Shown here one piece after another: positions 27,973 to 37,055 of a DNA stretch of 60,372 nucleotides (position 1 is the stretch's first letter; every line of letters starts with the position of its first letter). Made by a program: the position numbers and the translations under genes. Source of the DNA: an uncultured Clostridia bacterium (GTDB lineage: Bacteria > Bacillota > Clostridia > UBA1381); contig CANQDD010000009.1 in assembly GCA_947591315.1 (NCBI GenBank), positions 37,518-97,889 of the forward strand, read 5' to 3'. The notes under the pieces are model-generated. The model was not told where the DNA came from, did not search any database, and saw only the letters and a list, made by a program, of their open reading frames with translations.

Positions 27973-30054
27973 ATGTTCAGAACATTTGAAACAACACTCG
28001 CGGGCAGACCGCTCGTTATCGAAACGGGCAAAATGGCGCAGCTCGCAAACGGAAACTGCCTCGTGCGCTACGGCGACACGGTGGTTATGGTAAACGTAAC
28101 GGCGTCACGCTCACCCAGAGAGGGAATAGACTTCTTCCCCCTGAGCGTTGACTACGAGGAAAAGCTCTACTCGGTCGGCAAAATCCCCGGCGGCTACATC
28201 AAGCGCGAGGGCAAGCCGTCCGAAAAGGCTATACTCACGAGCCGCGTTATCGACAGACCTATAAGACCGCTTTTCCCGTCAGACCTTAGAAACGACGTTA
28301 CCGTTGTCGCGACGGTTCTCTCGGTCGAGCAGGACAACCCGCCGGAGGTCGCGGCAATGATAGGCACGTCGATCGCAATCTCAATTTCAGATATTCCGTG
28401 GAACGGCCCTATCGCGGGCGTATGGCTCGGTCTCGTTGACGGCGAGTACGTTATAAACCCGACCGTCGAGCAGAGAGAAAAGAGCGACATGCTCGTAACG
28501 GTAGCCGGTACAAAGCAGAAAGTCGTTATGATAGAAGCCGGCGCGAACGAAGTCCCCAACGACGTTATGCTTGAAGGCATAAAGTTCGCACACAAGGAAA
28601 TCATCACGCTCTGCGAGTTTATAAGCGGTATTCAGGCTGAGATAGGTAAGAAAAAGTTTGAGTACGAGTCGCACGACGTTGACCACGACCTTTACGACGC
28701 GATTAAGGAAATGGCGTTCGAGAAGCTGCAGTACGCGCTCGACACCGACGACAAGAACGTCCGCGACGAGAGAATAGGCGTTATAACGGACGAAATTATC
28801 CCCGCGCTGGAGGAGCGTTTCCCCGACATTAACGAGCAGATAGGCGAAATTTTATATAAGATGCAGAAGGAGATCGTCCGCGCGTGGCTCGTGCAGGGCA
28901 GACGCGTTGACGGCAGAGGTCTTGACGAGATAAGACCGCTTGCCGCCGAGGTCGATCTGCTCCCCAGAACACACGGTTCGGGTATGTTCACGAGAGGTCA
29001 GACGCAGGTATTGTCTGTAGCGACACTCGCGCCGCTTTCGGAGCATCAGCGTCTTGACGGTATCGACATGGAAGAAGAAAAGAGATATATGCACCACTAC
29101 AATTTCCCGTCGTACTCTGTCGGTGAGACAAGACCTTCGAGAGGTCCCGGCAGACGCGAAATAGGTCACGGCGCGCTCGCGGAGCGTTCGCTCGTACCGG
29201 TGCTTCCGTCGGAGGACGAATTCCCGTACGCGATAAGAGTTGTGTCCGAGGTGCTTTCGTCAAACGGTTCAACGTCGCAGGGCAGCGTGTGCGGCTCGAC
29301 ACTCGCGCTCATGGCTGCCGGCGTGCCGATCAAAGCGCCCGTTGCAGGTATTTCATGCGGTCTTATCACGACCGACGACGGTTTCACGACAATGGTTGAC
29401 ATACAGGGACTTGAAGACTTCTACGGCGAAATGGACTTTAAGGTTGCCGGCACAAAGAAGGGCATAACGTCCATTCAGGTCGATATAAAGAACGACGGTC
29501 TCCCCTACGAGGTAATCGCCGAGGCTCTCGACAAGACGTACAAGGCGCGCTGCCACATTATAGACGACGTGCTTCTGAAGGCTATACCGGCTGTACGCGA
29601 CAAGCTCTCGCCGTACGCTCCGAAGGTTGACGTTATGAAGATAGAGGTTGACAAGATACGCGAGGTAATCGGCAAGGGCGGCGAAGTTATTCAGAAGATA
29701 GTAGCCGAAACCGGCGCGAAGATAGACATTGAGGAGGACGGCACGATCTACATTTTTGCCACGACGCAGGAAGCGGGTCAGGCGGCAAGAGACGCGATTG
29801 AGACCATCGTCAAGGATCCCGAAGTCGGCGAGATTTACAACGGCCTTGTCAAGACGATACAGCCTTTCGGCGCGTTCGTTGAGATACTCCCCGGCAAAGA
29901 CGGTCTGTGCCACATCAGCGAGCTTGCAAGACACAGAGTTGAAAAGGTCGAGGACGTCGTTAAGGAAGGCGACTATCTGAAGGTAAGAGTTAAGGAGATT
30001 GACACCAGAAACGGTAAAATCTCGCTTACTCACAAGGAATTTTCAGAGGACTGA
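27973..30054 (+). CDS. pnp: Polynucleotide phosphorylase
   Basis: 693 residues. Phosphorolytic 3'-5' exoribonuclease of mRNA decay. Two RNase PH-like domains (first: NGNCLVRYGDTVVMVNVTAS; second: RTHGSGMFTRGQTQVLSVATL), an alpha-helical linker, then KH (VIGKGGEVIQKIVAETGAKI) and S1 (GEIYNGLVKTIQPFGAFVEI) domains. The ATG follows AAAGGAG; the frame is open further upstream only through the leader hairpin. Confidence 0.97.
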   Translation: MFRTFETTLAGRPLVIETGKMAQLANGNCLVRYGDTVVMVNVTASRSPREGIDFFPLSVDYEEKLYSVGKIPGGYIKREGKPSEKAILTSRVIDRPIRPLFPSDLRNDVTVVATVLSVEQDNPPEVAAMIGTSIAISISDIPWNGPIAGVWLGLVDGEYVINPTVEQREKSDMLVTVAGTKQKVVMIEAGANEVPNDVMLEGIKFAHKEIITLCEFISGIQAEIGKKKFEYESHDVDHDLYDAIKEMAFEKLQYALDTDDKNVRDERIGVITDEIIPALEERFPDINEQIGEILYKMQKEIVRAWLVQGRRVDGRGLDEIRPLAAEVDLLPRTHGSGMFTRGQTQVLSVATLAPLSEHQRLDGIDMEEEKRYMHHYNFPSYSVGETRPSRGPGRREIGHGALAERSLVPVLPSEDEFPYAIRVVSEVLSSNGSTSQGSVCGSTLALMAAGVPIKAPVAGISCGLITTDDGFTTMVDIQGLEDFYGEMDFKVAGTKKGITSIQVDIKNDGLPYEVIAEALDKTYKARCHIIDDVLLKAIPAVRDKLSPYAPKVDVMKIEVDKIREVIGKGGEVIQKIVAETGAKIDIEEDGTIYIFATTQEAGQAARDAIETIVKDPEVGEIYNGLVKTIQPFGAFVEILPGKDGLCHISELARHRVEKVEDVVKEGDYLKVRVKEIDTRNGKISLTHKEFSED

Positions 30055-30070
30055 TAAACAAAAACCACAC

Positions 30071-30103
30071 ACAGCCGTTCCTATAAGGAGCGGCTGTTGT
30101 TTT
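30071..30103 (+). terminator. Intrinsic terminator of pnp
   Basis: ACAGCCGTTCC (30071-30081) pairs with GGAGCGGCTGT (30087-30097) with one G-U pair, then TTGTTTTA. Confidence 0.8.
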
Positions 30104-30120
30104 ACTCCGGAGCTAAGATA

Positions 30121-30603
30121 ATGGACGAAAAATTTATGAAGGAAGCCTTAAAACAGGCGAAAAAAGCGGCCGACCTCGGCGAAACGCCCGTCGGCGCGGT
30201 TATAGTGAGGGACGGGAAAATCATCTCGCGCGGCTATAACAAGCGCGAAACTAAGAAAAACGCGCTCATGCACGCTGAAATCTCGGCTATAGACAAGGCG
30301 TGCCGGAAGCTGGGCGGCTGGAGACTGCCCGCCTGCGATATGTACGTCACGCTCGAACCGTGCCCCATGTGCGCCGGCGCGATTTTGAACGCGCGGATAG
30401 AGAACGTATATTTCGGCGCGTACGACAAAAAATCGGGCTGCGCCGGCAGCGCGGTAAACCTGTTCGACAAAGGACTGTGCAACTACAGCCTCACCGTGCG
30501 CGGCGGCGTTATGGAGTATGAGTGCGCCGCCGTTTTGAAGGATTTTTTCAAATCGCTCCGAAATTCAAAAAAGGACTATAAAACTCCCGAAAACCGTCAA
30601 TAA
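30121..30603 (+). CDS. tadA: tRNA-specific adenosine deaminase
   Basis: 160 residues. Converts wobble A34 to inosine in tRNA-Arg(ACG). Zinc site: HAEISAID (His and the proton-shuttling Glu) and PCPMCAGAI (two Cys). TPVGAVIV and the C-terminal FFKSLR are typical. The ATG 8 bp after CCGGAG is chosen over one 24 bp upstream. The next gene follows after 33 bp. Confidence 0.94.
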   Translation: MDEKFMKEALKQAKKAADLGETPVGAVIVRDGKIISRGYNKRETKKNALMHAEISAIDKACRKLGGWRLPACDMYVTLEPCPMCAGAILNARIENVYFGAYDKKSGCAGSAVNLFDKGLCNYSLTVRGGVMEYECAAVLKDFFKSLRNSKKDYKTPENRQ

Positions 30604-30636
30604 TAAAAGCATTAAGCGTTTTTCGGAGGTGTTTTT

Positions 30637-31671
30637 ATGCGGTACGGTCTCGCGCTCGCGGGCGGCGGCGTAAGGGGCGCGTTCCACATCGGCGTGTGGA
30701 GGGCGCTGCGTAAGACGGGCGTGGAAATATGCGCGGCTGTCGGAACGTCGGTCGGCGCGATCAACGGCGCGCTCATCGCGCTTGACGAGTACGACGAAGC
30801 CGTCAGGCTGTGGCGTAACATTTCAGCCGACGATATTGTCGCACTGCCGGACTGTATGAAAGGTCAACATGACCTTTTCGCGCTGAAAAACCTACCGCCC
30901 GTAATACGCGAAATCTACAAAAACGGCGGACTTGACCTGTCGCCGCTTAAGCGTCTTTTAAGCCGCGTCGTGGACGAGGACAAGCTGCGCAAATCGGATA
31001 TTATGTTTGGGCTCGCGCTGCTGTCGCTGAGCGATAAAAAGGGCGTGTACCGCTTCGCCGACGAAATATCGCGCGGCGAACTTATAGATTACATCGTCGC
31101 AAGCGCGAGCATATTCGGCTCAAAGCGCGTGAACTCGGAAACGCTGTCCGACGCCGGACTTTACGACAATTTACCCGTGAACATGCTGCTCCAAAGGGGC
31201 ATAAAGGACATAATTGCCGTTGACGCGGGCGGTATCGGCATAAACCGCGCGCCATCGGCGGCTGACGCGAACATCATAACGGTGCGCGCCGCGCGTCCGC
31301 AGACAGGCATAATGGATTTTAACCGCGCCGGCATAGTCCGCGCTATGGAGGAGGGCTACGTCGCGTGTATGCGCGCTCTCGGTCATGCCGCAGGCGGCAC
31401 GTACAGCTTCGCCTCGGACGATTACATCTCCGCGCGCGCGAGGTACAGTCCCGACTTAATATCGGGTATCGAAAAGGCGGCTGAAATGCTGCGGATTAAC
31501 CCGTTTGAGATATACACCTTCGACGGTCTGAAACAGCTTGTGCTCGACTGCTACCGCGCCGAAGCGATGAGAGCCGACACGCCGCTCGTAAAGGCTGTGC
31601 GGTCGGTGAACGACGGCGGCGCACGCGGCGACACGCTGAAAGCAGCAGCCGCGATTTCGTATTTTTCGTGA
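30637..31671 (+). CDS. Patatin-like phospholipase
   Basis: 344 residues. Lipid acyl hydrolase with a Ser-Asp dyad: oxyanion loop AGGGVRGAFH (residues 8-17), nucleophile elbow GTSVG (Ser about residue 40), and the catalytic Asp in DAGLYDN. No signal peptide, so it is probably cytoplasmic or membrane-associated. The C-terminal third is not recognisable. CGGAGG lies 8 bp before the ATG. Substrate unknown. Confidence 0.9.
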   Translation: MRYGLALAGGGVRGAFHIGVWRALRKTGVEICAAVGTSVGAINGALIALDEYDEAVRLWRNISADDIVALPDCMKGQHDLFALKNLPPVIREIYKNGGLDLSPLKRLLSRVVDEDKLRKSDIMFGLALLSLSDKKGVYRFADEISRGELIDYIVASASIFGSKRVNSETLSDAGLYDNLPVNMLLQRGIKDIIAVDAGGIGINRAPSAADANIITVRAARPQTGIMDFNRAGIVRAMEEGYVACMRALGHAAGGTYSFASDDYISARARYSPDLISGIEKAAEMLRINPFEIYTFDGLKQLVLDCYRAEAMRADTPLVKAVRSVNDGGARGDTLKAAAAISYFS

Positions 31672-31677
31672 AATACA

Positions 31678-31706
31678 ACAAAACCCCCTTGCGAGGGGGT
31701 TTTATC
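31678..31706. terminator. Bidirectional intrinsic terminator
   Basis: AAAACCCCCT (31680-31689) pairs with AGGGGGTTTT (31694-31703) around TGCG. Serves the patatin gene and mscL. Confidence 0.85.
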
Positions 31707-31724
31707 GTATATTATATATATTTA

Positions 31725-32162
31725 TTATTTCTTTTCCTTCAAAAGGTCGCGGATTTCGGCAAGAAGCTCTTCCTGTGTCGGGCCCGCAGGAGCTTCCTCG
31801 GCGGGTTCTTCCTCACTGTGTGACCGTTCTCTCATTTTGTTAATTCCCTTAACAACGCAGAACAGTACAAACGCTACAATCAGGAAATTGATTATAGATC
31901 CGATAAACATACCTATTGCAATCTCAGTGCCGGGAATAGTCCAAAGCTGGAATGACGATATTGTTTCGGCAACACCGTCCGCGCCGACCGTAGCAGCGCC
32001 CTGCACAATCAAACTGCCCAAAAAAGCTATAAAAGGCATAATAATGTAATTAACAAGCGCATCAACTATTGCCTTAAACGCGCCGCCGACAACAACACCA
32101 ACAGCTAAATCCAGAGCGTTGCCTTTGGCAATAAACTCCTTAAATTCGCTGAAAAATTTCAT
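31725..32162 (-). CDS. mscL: Large-conductance mechanosensitive channel
   Basis: 145 residues. Pentameric emergency valve against osmotic downshift. N-terminal amphipathic helix KFFSEFKEFIAKGN, pore helix LDLAVGVVVGGAFKAIVDALV, second membrane helix IGSIINFLIVAFVLFCVVKGIN, and a C-terminal charged helix (EELLAEIRDLLKEKK) with an acidic linker. Confidence 0.97.
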   Translation of the reverse strand: MKFFSEFKEFIAKGNALDLAVGVVVGGAFKAIVDALVNYIIMPFIAFLGSLIVQGAATVGADGVAETISSFQLWTIPGTEIAIGMFIGSIINFLIVAFVLFCVVKGINKMRERSHSEEEPAEEAPAGPTQEELLAEIRDLLKEKK

Positions 32163-32182
32163 TTGAAATACCTCCAGTCACA

Positions 32183-33574
32183 TTAAAAATTTAATTTTTC
32201 ATCAAGGAACTTTTCAAGATTCTCAATTTTCACTCTCTCCTGCTCCATGCTGTCTCTCTCTCTTATCGTCACCGCGTTATCCTCGAGCGAGTCGAAGTCG
32301 AACGTTATGCAGTACGGCGTGCCTATTTCGTCCTGACGGCGGTAACGCTTGCCTATCGAGCCGGCGTTGTCGTACTCGCAGTTGTATTTTTTCGCCAGTT
32401 TCTGATATACAGCCGTCGCGCCCTCGTCGAGCTTCTTTGACAGCGGCAGCACCGCAGCCTTTACCGGCGCGAGCGCGGGGTGCAGGTGCAGAACCACGCG
32501 GCTGTCGCCGCCTTCAAGCTGTTCCTCGTCATACGCCTCGCAAAGGAACGCCAGCGCCACTCTGTCCGCGCCGAGCGACGGCTCGATGCAGTACGGCACG
32601 TATCTCTCGTTCGTTACGGGGTCGATATACTCCATACTCTCGCCCGAATGTTCCTGGTGCTGCTTCAAATCGTAATCGGTTCTGTCGGCGATGCCCCAAA
32701 GCTCGCCCCAACCGAACGGGAACACAAATTCTATGTCGGCGGTCGCGTTTGAGTAGAACGCCAGTTCCTCCGGCGAATGGTCGCGGAAGCGGAGGTTTTC
32801 CTCCTTCATGCCAAGGCTCAAAAGGAAGTCCATGCAGTACTTTTTCCAGTACGCGTGCCACTCAAGGTCTGTACCGGGCGCGCAGAAAAATTCAAGCTCC
32901 ATCTGCTCAAACTCGCGCGTTCTGAATGTGAAATTGCCGGGCGTGATCTCGTTGCGGAACGACTTGCCGACCTGTCCGATACCGAACGGTATCTTTTTGC
33001 GGCTCGTTCTCTGCACGTTTTTGAAGTTTACGAATATACCCTGCGCCGTTTCGGGACGAAGGTAAACGACGGACGACGAGTCCTCCGTTACGCCCTGGAA
33101 TGTCTTGAACATCAGATTAAATTCGCGTATATCGGTAAAGTTGCTCTTTCCGCATTTCGGGCAGACAATGTTGTTCGCGCTGATGTACTCGACCATTTTT
33201 TCCTTGCTCCAGCCGTCAACGGTTATATCCTCGCCCTTTTCGTGCGCGAAATCCTCTATAAGCTTGTCCGCTCTGTGACGCGATTTACATTCCTTACAGT
33301 CCATAAGCGGGTCGGAGAAGCCGCCCACGTGTCCCGACGCGACCCATGTTTCGGGGTTCATCAGTATCGCGCAGTCTATGCCGACATTGTACGGCGATTC
33401 CTGTATAAATTTCTTCCACCATGCCTTTTTTACGTTGTTCTTAAACTCAACTCCCAAAGGGCCGTAATCCCATGTGTTTGCCAAGCCGCCGTAAATCTCG
33501 CTGCCCGGATATACGTAACCGCGTCCCTTGCAGAGAGCCACGATTTTGTCCATTGTTTTCTCTGAATTTTTCAT
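32183..33574 (-). CDS. glyQS: Glycyl-tRNA synthetase, homodimeric class II type
   Basis: 463 residues. The alpha2 type: [32 protein letters not shown] at the start; class II motif 2 in [28 protein letters not shown]; motif 3 in [18 protein letters not shown]...CPKCGKSNF zinc-like insertion lies between. No T-box leader (no AGGGTGG specifier/antiterminator sequence) was seen upstream. Confidence 0.96.
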   Translation of the reverse strand: MKNSEKTMDKIVALCKGRGYVYPGSEIYGGLANTWDYGPLGVEFKNNVKKAWWKKFIQESPYNVGIDCAILMNPETWVASGHVGGFSDPLMDCKECKSRHRADKLIEDFAHEKGEDITVDGWSKEKMVEYISANNIVCPKCGKSNFTDIREFNLMFKTFQGVTEDSSSVVYLRPETAQGIFVNFKNVQRTSRKKIPFGIGQVGKSFRNEITPGNFTFRTREFEQMELEFFCAPGTDLEWHAYWKKYCMDFLLSLGMKEENLRFRDHSPEELAFYSNATADIEFVFPFGWGELWGIADRTDYDLKQHQEHSGESMEYIDPVTNERYVPYCIEPSLGADRVALAFLCEAYDEEQLEGGDSRVVLHLHPALAPVKAAVLPLSKKLDEGATAVYQKLAKKYNCEYDNAGSIGKRYRRQDEIGTPYCITFDFDSLEDNAVTIRERDSMEQERVKIENLEKFLDEKLNF

Positions 33575-33594
33575 CTATACCTTGTCCTTTCATA

Positions 33595-33839
33595 TGCGGA
33601 TAATAATTATTTATACATATATTTTATTGAATATCGACATGTTTGTCAAGCCATTTCTGACATTTTCCGCCGCTTGTGCATTTATTCGTCATATATGTAA
33701 TTCTATCCCTCGGGGACAGAAAATGTTATGTAAACGAAAAAGTTATCCCCGTTTTTCGTAAAAAGTGCGGATAACTCGCCGAAAGGACAGGCTTTCGGGA
33801 AATTTTACCGTGAAAAACCGTGGATAAGTGCGGGGATAA
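33595..33839. other. Cluster of DnaA-box-like 9-mers
   Basis: The glyQS-radA gap holds five 9-mers close to TTATCCACA: TTATCCGCA at 33595-33603 and 33766-33774 (reverse), TTATCCACG at 33819-33827 (reverse), and TTATCCCCG at 33743-33751 (forward) and 33831-33839 (reverse). A hairpin CCGAAAG-GACAGG-CTTTCGG lies among them. Could be a DnaA-titrating or regulatory site, or chance. Confidence 0.3.
33621..33649 (-). promoter_or_regulatory. Promoter of the GlyRS gene
   Basis: Minus strand: TTGACA (33644-33649), 17 bp, TAAAAT (33621-33626). Confidence 0.8.
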
Positions 33840-33890
33840 AGAGGATAGTAATACGTTTGTAACATTATTATGTAAAACAAAAATTTGTAA

Positions 33891-33919
33891 TTGAATTAAG
33901 CGCGGAAATGTTATATAAT
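33891..33919 (+). promoter_or_regulatory. Promoter of radA
   Basis: TTGAAT (33891-33896), 17 bp, TATAAT (33914-33919), 32 bp before the start codon. Confidence 0.75.
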
Positions 33920-33951
33920 ATTTTCAGGATAAAACCGAAAGGAAAAGGCGT

Positions 33952-35328
33952 ATGAAATCGAAAACCACGTATATTTGCCGCGAATGCGGCTACAAATCAC
34001 CGAAATGGCTCGGAAAATGTCCGTCGTGCGGCAACTGGAACACGCTCGAAGAGACGATTGTCGCTCCCGAAAAGAAAACGTCCGCCACGAAGTCGCTCGT
34101 GCGTGAAAGCGTATCGTCGGCGCGTATGCCGAAGCGTATAGGCGAGGTCAAGGCGGGATACGAAACGCGGTACAAAACGGGTATGAAGGAGCTTGACCGC
34201 GTACTGGGCGGCGGTATAGTAAAAGGCTCGCTTATTCTCGTCGGCGGCGATCCGGGTATAGGTAAATCGACGCTGCTTCTTCAGATATGCGAGACGCTCG
34301 GCAATGATAAAAAGGTGCTGTACGTGTCGGGCGAGGAAAGCGAGGGACAGATAAAAATACGCGCCGAACGGCTCGGAGTAACGTCGGAAAATCTGTACCT
34401 GATAACCGAGACGGACGTGGAGCTTATACTTGAAACGATAAACGAGCTTAAACCCGAAATAGTCATAATCGACTCGATACAGACGATGAGCCACGAGGCA
34501 ATATCGTCTGCGGCGGGCAGCGTGCCGCAGGTGAGAGAGGCAACGAACGCGTTTATGCGCGCCGCGAAATCAACGGGCGCGGCGATGTTCATTGTCGGTC
34601 ACGTCACAAAGGAGGGCGCGATCGCGGGCCCGAGAGTTCTTGAACACATGGTTGACTGCGTTCTGTATTTCGAGGGCGACAGACAGCTTTCGTTCAGGAT
34701 TTTGAGAGCCGTTAAAAACCGTTTCGGCTCGACGAACGAGATAGGCGTGTTTGAAATGCTCGACACAGGTCTTAAAGAGGTGGAGAACCCGTCGGCAACA
34801 CTGCTCGAAGGACGAAACGAGAACATTTCGGGAAGCGCGGTCGTGTGCGCTATGGAGGGAAGCCGCGGCGTTATGGCTGAAATTCAGGCGCTTGTCACGC
34901 CGACCGGCTTTGGCAACCCGCGCCGTATGGCGAACGGTATAGACATGTACCGCTCACTGATGCTTATCGCCATACTCGAAAAGCGGTCGCGAATGAATTT
35001 GTCAAACTCGGACGTGTATATAAATGTTGCGGGCGGTCTCAAAATCGATGAGACAGCCGTTGATTTGGGCGTGTGCGCGGCGATAGCGTCAAGTCAGGCG
35101 GACGTCGCGATAAGTCCCGATATGGTGTTTATCGGCGAGGTCGGCCTGGGCGGTGAGCTGCGCGGCGTGAGCAGGCTCGAAAAACGCATAAACGAGGCGG
35201 CAAAGCTCGGCTTTAAGTCGGCATTCGTACCGAAACAGTCGCTGCGTGGTGTTAAAGTGCCGGACGGCTTCGCGGCTTACGGCATACGCACCGTCAGCGA
35301 AATGGTGAATATGCTGCGCAAGAAGTAA
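33952..35328 (+). CDS. radA: DNA repair protein RadA
   Basis: 458 residues. A RecA-like helicase that extends D-loops in recombination. N-terminal zinc finger CRECGYKSPKWLGKCPSCG (residues 9-27), Walker A GGDPGIGKSTLL, the RadA motif KNRFGSTNEIG, and a C-terminal Lon-protease-like domain (NVAGGLKIDETAVDLGVCAAI) without the active serine. AAGGAAAAGGCGT precedes the ATG. Confidence 0.97.
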   Translation: MKSKTTYICRECGYKSPKWLGKCPSCGNWNTLEETIVAPEKKTSATKSLVRESVSSARMPKRIGEVKAGYETRYKTGMKELDRVLGGGIVKGSLILVGGDPGIGKSTLLLQICETLGNDKKVLYVSGEESEGQIKIRAERLGVTSENLYLITETDVELILETINELKPEIVIIDSIQTMSHEAISSAAGSVPQVREATNAFMRAAKSTGAAMFIVGHVTKEGAIAGPRVLEHMVDCVLYFEGDRQLSFRILRAVKNRFGSTNEIGVFEMLDTGLKEVENPSATLLEGRNENISGSAVVCAMEGSRGVMAEIQALVTPTGFGNPRRMANGIDMYRSLMLIAILEKRSRMNLSNSDVYINVAGGLKIDETAVDLGVCAAIASSQADVAISPDMVFIGEVGLGGELRGVSRLEKRINEAAKLGFKSAFVPKQSLRGVKVPDGFAAYGIRTVSEMVNMLRKK

Positions 35329-35339
35329 ATTCCGCGCGG

Positions 35340-35368
35340 TTGACAATTTGCGCGATATGTTATATAAT
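35340..35368 (+). promoter_or_regulatory. Promoter of the 35401 membrane protein and ricT
   Basis: TTGACA (35340-35345), 17 bp, TATAAT (35363-35368): full consensus. Confidence 0.85.
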
Positions 35369-35400
35369 TAACGGGATCAAAGCTGTGAGGAGAAATCAAA

Positions 35401-35862
35401 TTGGAGGAAAAAAGAACGGGCGGTAAAAAGGAATTTTTATATTCCGTGCTGTGGGCTGTGGCGCTTTTGGTTGTCGGACGGTTCATAATATTCGCGCTGC
35501 CGCGTTACAAGGTAATAGGCACGATAATTACGCTGCTCATGTTCTGTGTGCTCGGATTTTTCGTGCTGACGCGTTACAGCGCGGTGTATACATACTCCCT
35601 TAAAAATACGCGCTTCCGCGTGAACCGTCAGATAGGTCACCGGAACAAGGAATTTGAGGTCGCGCTTTCGGGCGTTAAATCCGTTACGAGAAAGCGTCCG
35701 AAAAATTCACCCAGAGCGCAGAATATGCGCGCGACCGTATTTTCCAAAAAGGATTTGTGGTATATCCTGTACAAGAAAAACAAAGAGGATATGCTCCTTG
35801 TATGCACGATTTCAAACAAAATGGCAGAAAAAATCAAAAGCGGCGTGAAGCACGCAAAATAA
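35401..35862 (+). CDS. Two-span membrane protein, unknown function
   Basis: 153 residues with a TTG start behind AGGAGA (7 bp). Two hydrophobic segments (about residues 13-32 and 39-57) are followed by a basic soluble part (RVNRQIGHRNKEF...KSVTRKRPKNSPRAQ) that may fold as a small beta domain, in the manner of PH-like membrane proteins. No family recognised. It is 26 bp upstream of ricT and shares its promoter. Confidence 0.75.
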   Translation: MEEKRTGGKKEFLYSVLWAVALLVVGRFIIFALPRYKVIGTIITLLMFCVLGFFVLTRYSAVYTYSLKNTRFRVNRQIGHRNKEFEVALSGVKSVTRKRPKNSPRAQNMRATVFSKKDLWYILYKKNKEDMLLVCTISNKMAEKIKSGVKHAK

Positions 35863-35888
35863 TTTATGTTGAAAGGTTTTAGATATAT

Positions 35889-36737
35889 ATGGAAGTTATA
35901 GGAGTTCGCTTTAAGAGCGCCGGTAAAACATACTATTTCAATCCCGCCGGACTGGATATTAAGGCGGGCGATCACGTTATAGTCGAAACGTCGCGCGGCA
36001 TGGAGTACGGCGACGTCGTTATGGGCAGGCGCGCAATCGAGACGGAGCAGTTCAAAAAACCGGTCAAGGACGTTATACGCATCGCGACGGACGACGACAC
36101 TGAAAGATACCGCTACAACAAGGAATTTGAAAAGGAAGCGTACAAAATCTGTCTCGAAAAAATCGCCGACCACAAGCTTGAAATGAAGCTCGTCGAGGTT
36201 GAGTACACGTTTGACGGAAGCAAAATTCTGTTCTACTTCACCGCCGACGGCAGAATAGATTTCCGCGAGCTTGTAAAGGATCTGGCAAATGTTTTCCGCA
36301 CAAGAATAGAGCTTAGACAAATAGGCGTTCGAGACGAGGCGAAAACTCTCGGCTCGATAGGCGTGTGCGGCAGAGGTCTTTGCTGCAGTAACTTTTTGGA
36401 GGAATTCGTGCCCGTGTCTATTAAAATGGCGAAGGAGCAGGGGCTGTCCCTTAACCCGTCAAAAATATCGGGCGCGTGCGGCAGGCTTATGTGCTGTCTC
36501 AAATACGAGCAGGACACTTACGAGGAGCTTCTGAAGGTCACGCCGAAGCAGGGCGCAGCCGTTTCCACACCGTCCGGCAACGGTACGGTCGAGTATGTCA
36601 ATATCCTGAAAGGTCTTGTGAAAGTGAAGTTTGAGAACGAGCACGAAAAAACCTTAAAGGATTTTGATGTCGCGGATGTAAAACCCTTAAAGCGCGGCAA
36701 AAATAACGACTTCTCCAAGGAAGATGCGGCTAACTAA
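35889..36737 (+). CDS. ricT: PSP1-domain protein RicT/YaaT
   Basis: 282 residues. Part of the RicAFT (YmcA-YlbF-YaaT) complex that guides RNase Y maturation of mRNAs and affects sporulation and competence in Bacillus. PSP1 core: GVRFKSAGKTYYFNP and VIVETSRGMEYGDVV. The cysteine set CGRGLCCSNFL and GACGRLMCCLKYEQ matches the ligands used for the complex's iron-sulfur clusters. Its presence supports assignment to Bacillota. Confidence 0.93.
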   Translation: MEVIGVRFKSAGKTYYFNPAGLDIKAGDHVIVETSRGMEYGDVVMGRRAIETEQFKKPVKDVIRIATDDDTERYRYNKEFEKEAYKICLEKIADHKLEMKLVEVEYTFDGSKILFYFTADGRIDFRELVKDLANVFRTRIELRQIGVRDEAKTLGSIGVCGRGLCCSNFLEEFVPVSIKMAKEQGLSLNPSKISGACGRLMCCLKYEQDTYEELLKVTPKQGAAVSTPSGNGTVEYVNILKGLVKVKFENEHEKTLKDFDVADVKPLKRGKNNDFSKEDAAN

Positions 36738-36744
36738 AGTTGTC

Positions 36745-36773
36745 TTGAAATAAGCACGTTTTTGTGTTAAAGT
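36745..36773 (+). promoter_or_regulatory. Promoter of the ferredoxin gene
   Basis: TTGAAA (36745-36750), 17 bp, TAAAGT (36768-36773). Confidence 0.65.
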
Positions 36774-36814
36774 AATAATAGCTGAAATAGTTATATCATG
36801 AGGAGGTGTATCAA

Positions 36815-36985
36815 ATGGCTTATGCAATTTCAGATGAATGCATCATGTGCGGCGCATGTGCGGCGGAATGTCCCGTAAGTGCGATTTCCGAGGGTGATAC
36901 CAAGTACGCAATCGACGCCGATACATGTATAGAATGCGGCGCATGCGCGGGTGTCTGCCCCGTAGGTGCTCCGGCACAGGCATAA
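36815..36985 (+). CDS. 2[4Fe-4S] clostridial-type ferredoxin
   Basis: 56 residues. Two cluster motifs CIMCGACAAECP and CIECGACAGVCP (each CX2CX2CX3C) with the internal twofold symmetry of clostridial ferredoxins. It carries low-potential electrons in anaerobic metabolism. AGGAGGTGTATCAA precedes the ATG, and a strong terminator follows. Confidence 0.96.
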   Translation: MAYAISDECIMCGACAAECPVSAISEGDTKYAIDADTCIECGACAGVCPVGAPAQA

Positions 36986-37000
36986 TACATATAAGAAATT

Positions 37001-37035
37001 AAAGGCGTTGTATTTACGGTACAACGCCTTTTTTC
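37001..37035 (+). terminator. Intrinsic terminator of the ferredoxin gene
   Basis: AAGGCGTTGTA (37002-37012) pairs with TACAACGCCTT (37020-37030), followed by TTTTT. Confidence 0.9.
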
Positions 37036-37055
37036 TGCATTTTAGGAGTTGTACC

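Noticed and set aside
33575-33951. T-box leader for glycyl-tRNA synthetase
   Set aside because: No T-box antiterminator sequence and no terminator hairpin upstream of glyQS; the promoter leaves a leader of only about 40 nt.
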